Assembly: GCA_947258545.1 (NCBI GenBank) | Contig: CAMYJI010000017.1 | Coordinates: forward strand, 1 to 54,632 | DNA: 54,632 bases | Direction of reading: 5' to 3' | From: an uncultured Ectothiorhodospiraceae bacterium | GTDB lineage: Bacteria > Pseudomonadota > Gammaproteobacteria > UBA9214 | Shown here: one piece after another, positions 53,602 through 54,632 of the stretch | Layout of the letters: the number at the start of each line of letters is the position of its first letter | Numbering within the stretch: position 1 is the stretch's first letter | Program-made: the position numbers and the translations under genes | The notes under the pieces: generated by a model | Database searches by the model: none | The model's input: the letters and a program-made list of their open reading frames with translations, nothing else | What the model was told of the DNA's origin: nothing

Positions 53602-53855
53602 CTGGGACGGTCTTCTCCCGCCATTAAGTAAAACCATATTTTGAATCAGCCCCTGGGTGTCTTCCGGCCATGAGTTGCTTTTCCCTGACGACTAGCGAAC
53701 GGCGGGAACGCAGCAACTCAGGTCATTGGTAACGCCTAGTTCAGCGGCACTGAATACGGAGCAGCTTTTTCACAAAACGATGCCGAAGGCATGAGCAAAA
53801 CGCTGTGGATTGTTCGGGGTCAGCCGGAACAACCTGTTAGCTGATTCGCCTGACG

Positions 53856-54134
53856 TTACGAAGCCCGAGCACGTGTCGCAGCTTCACCTGCCCCGGCATC
53901 ATCAATCACGGGATATGCATCAATCTTCAACAAACCTGCCCACTGGGCTACATGGTGCGCTACAGTCACAGGATCTTCAGCTTCGCACAATAACCAACCA
54001 CGAGTGGAGCCTGGTGCATGCCACCTACCTAGAGACGTCAGACCTTCTGGCATAGGCGCTCCTCCCTCTAAAAATGCATCAACCGCAGCATTGTAGTTTT
54101 CGGGTGGGATCGACCAACAAAGCATATATTTCAT
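53856..54134 (-). CDS. DUF3303 protein
   Basis: About 92 residues from ATG 54134, preceded by GGAGGAG five bases upstream; an in-frame extension to 54167 lacks support. The pattern MKYMLCWSIPPENYNAAVDAFLEGGAPMPEGLTSLGRWHAPGSTRGWLLCEAEDPVTVAHHVAQWAGLL fits DUF3303, a ferredoxin-like small domain related to dimeric alpha-beta barrel proteins. Function unknown. It is preceded by the second copy of the promoter-like element found upstream of the hemoglobin at the left edge, which may put both under one regulator. Confidence 0.85.
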   Translation of the reverse strand: MKYMLCWSIPPENYNAAVDAFLEGGAPMPEGLTSLGRWHAPGSTRGWLLCEAEDPVTVAHHVAQWAGLLKIDAYPVIDDAGAGEAATRARAS

Positions 54135-54213
54135 TTTTCTCCTCCGAACGGTGTTATTGGTTTCCAATACTGGCCTACGAACAATTCTTGATTCTTGATT
54201 TTAGCTAAGAGTG

Positions 54214-54270
54214 TAATAGGCGGAATCCGCACTATTGGTAATAGTACCGACGCGGCCTATTGTGTCAATC
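54214..54270 (-). promoter_or_regulatory. Promoter/operator-like element, copy 2
   Basis: On the minus strand: GATTGACACAATAGGCC, then CCGCGTCGG, CTATTACCAATAG, GCGGATTCCGC and CTATTA. TTGACA is a perfect -35 hexamer, and TACTAT 16 bases later could be a -10. Two palindromes follow: ACTATTACCAATAGT and the perfect GCGGATTCCGC. It lies 80 bases upstream of the DUF3303 start. It corresponds base by base to the 3382-3438 element, except that the inner block is the exact reverse complement of CCGACGCGG. Confidence 0.5.
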
Positions 54271-54632
54271 AACAGTAATATGCCGAAATATATCGTTCAT
54301 GTATGGCTGTCAATGTATCCGTCTTGGCTAGATGGCAGCCGATAGCGGTCTAAGGCTGAATGTCCGACTACAGTACTTTCAAAGCCTCCCTAGAAACAGC
54401 GGGAACGACAAGTTAGGGTCGTCTCCCGCCGCATACTGGCCTCTAATATAAGAATCGGTTAAACGACTGGGTTGGGTCGGAAGTGATCATCCGACTAAAA
54501 CACTCAGGTATTACTCCCCTGGACTTCAGAGTACGGCCAGAACCAGACACTCGCCCAATAACAACGGGCGTCTACTTTGCAGCAGAACCTGCCTTTCCCT
54601 TCACACAAAGATTCCCGCTCATGTAGGGCTCC
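54271..54632. other. Gene-free right edge with one strong hairpin
   Basis: No coding region seen. At 54399-54429 there is a stem GCGGGA-ACGAC / GTCGT-C-TCCCGC with an eight-base loop (AAGTTAGG) and one bulged C. Fragments such as TCTCCCGCC also occur near 53615-53625, suggesting decayed dispersed repeats. The rest shows nothing I can name. Confidence 0.4.

Overview
The window looks like chromosomal DNA of a gammaproteobacterium, probably marine or sediment-dwelling and respiratory. This rests on protein resemblance: TolQ/TolR/AgmX-type envelope proteins, periplasmic c-type cytochromes, a MauG/CcpA-type diheme protein, an EnvZ/OmpR-type pair and YiiX-like and DUF503 proteins. No rRNA, tRNA, CRISPR array, integrase or transposase was recognised, so the species cannot be named. 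The central part (about 4.1-39.7 kb) is GC-rich and tightly packed. The two edges (1-4 kb and about 47.7-54.6 kb) are AT-richer, gene-poor or mosaic, and look accessory.

Region 1 (1-3.9 kb, all minus strand) holds short unrelated genes: a membrane-anchored fragment, a rhodanese, a methyltransferase, a DUF2007 protein with calcium-type repeats, a small membrane protein and a truncated hemoglobin. Three of the gaps resemble integron attC sites, and two reading frames run into them, so this may be a remnant gene-cassette array. A promoter-like element upstream of the hemoglobin recurs at the far right edge of the window.

Region 2 (4.1-13 kb, minus strand) is a nine-gene operon: a periplasmic protein, three TPR proteins, a short secreted protein, one TolQ/ExbB, two TolR/ExbD and an AgmX/TonB-like protein. 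The composition recalls the Myxococcus Agl-Glt trans-envelope machine. The second ExbD has Asn where the proton-relay Asp is expected.

Region 3 (13.3-25.9 kb) carries ApbE (FAD:protein FMN transferase), a Tat-exported DUF1501-like protein, a LamG/cytochrome lipoprotein and a mono-heme exported protein on the minus strand. Divergently it carries an HzsA-like cytochrome lipoprotein, two outer-membrane barrel proteins, a TlpA-like thioredoxin, DUF4266 and DUF3570. Together these suggest an exported redox and flavinylation module next to the envelope machine.

Region 4 (26-33.7 kb) has an EF-hand protein and a small Cys-containing exported protein divergent from a two-component system, then a diheme peroxidase-like protein, a DHH phosphoesterase, DUF503 and a repeat-containing membrane protein. 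Region 5 (33.7-39.7 kb) has a 1363-residue membrane protein and a YiiX-like hydrolase, both preceded by copies of the same AAGTATACTG box.

Region 6 (39.7-47.7 kb) contains small hypotheticals, two lipoproteins, an HxlR regulator divergent from a glutathione transferase with a duplicated operator between them, and an ACP/fatty acyl-AMP ligase/acyltransferase gene broken by a frameshift. Region 7 (47.7-54.6 kb) has a complete sugar-type ABC importer without any catabolic gene, a methyltransferase, a DUF3303 gene under the second copy of the promoter-like element, and long non-coding stretches.
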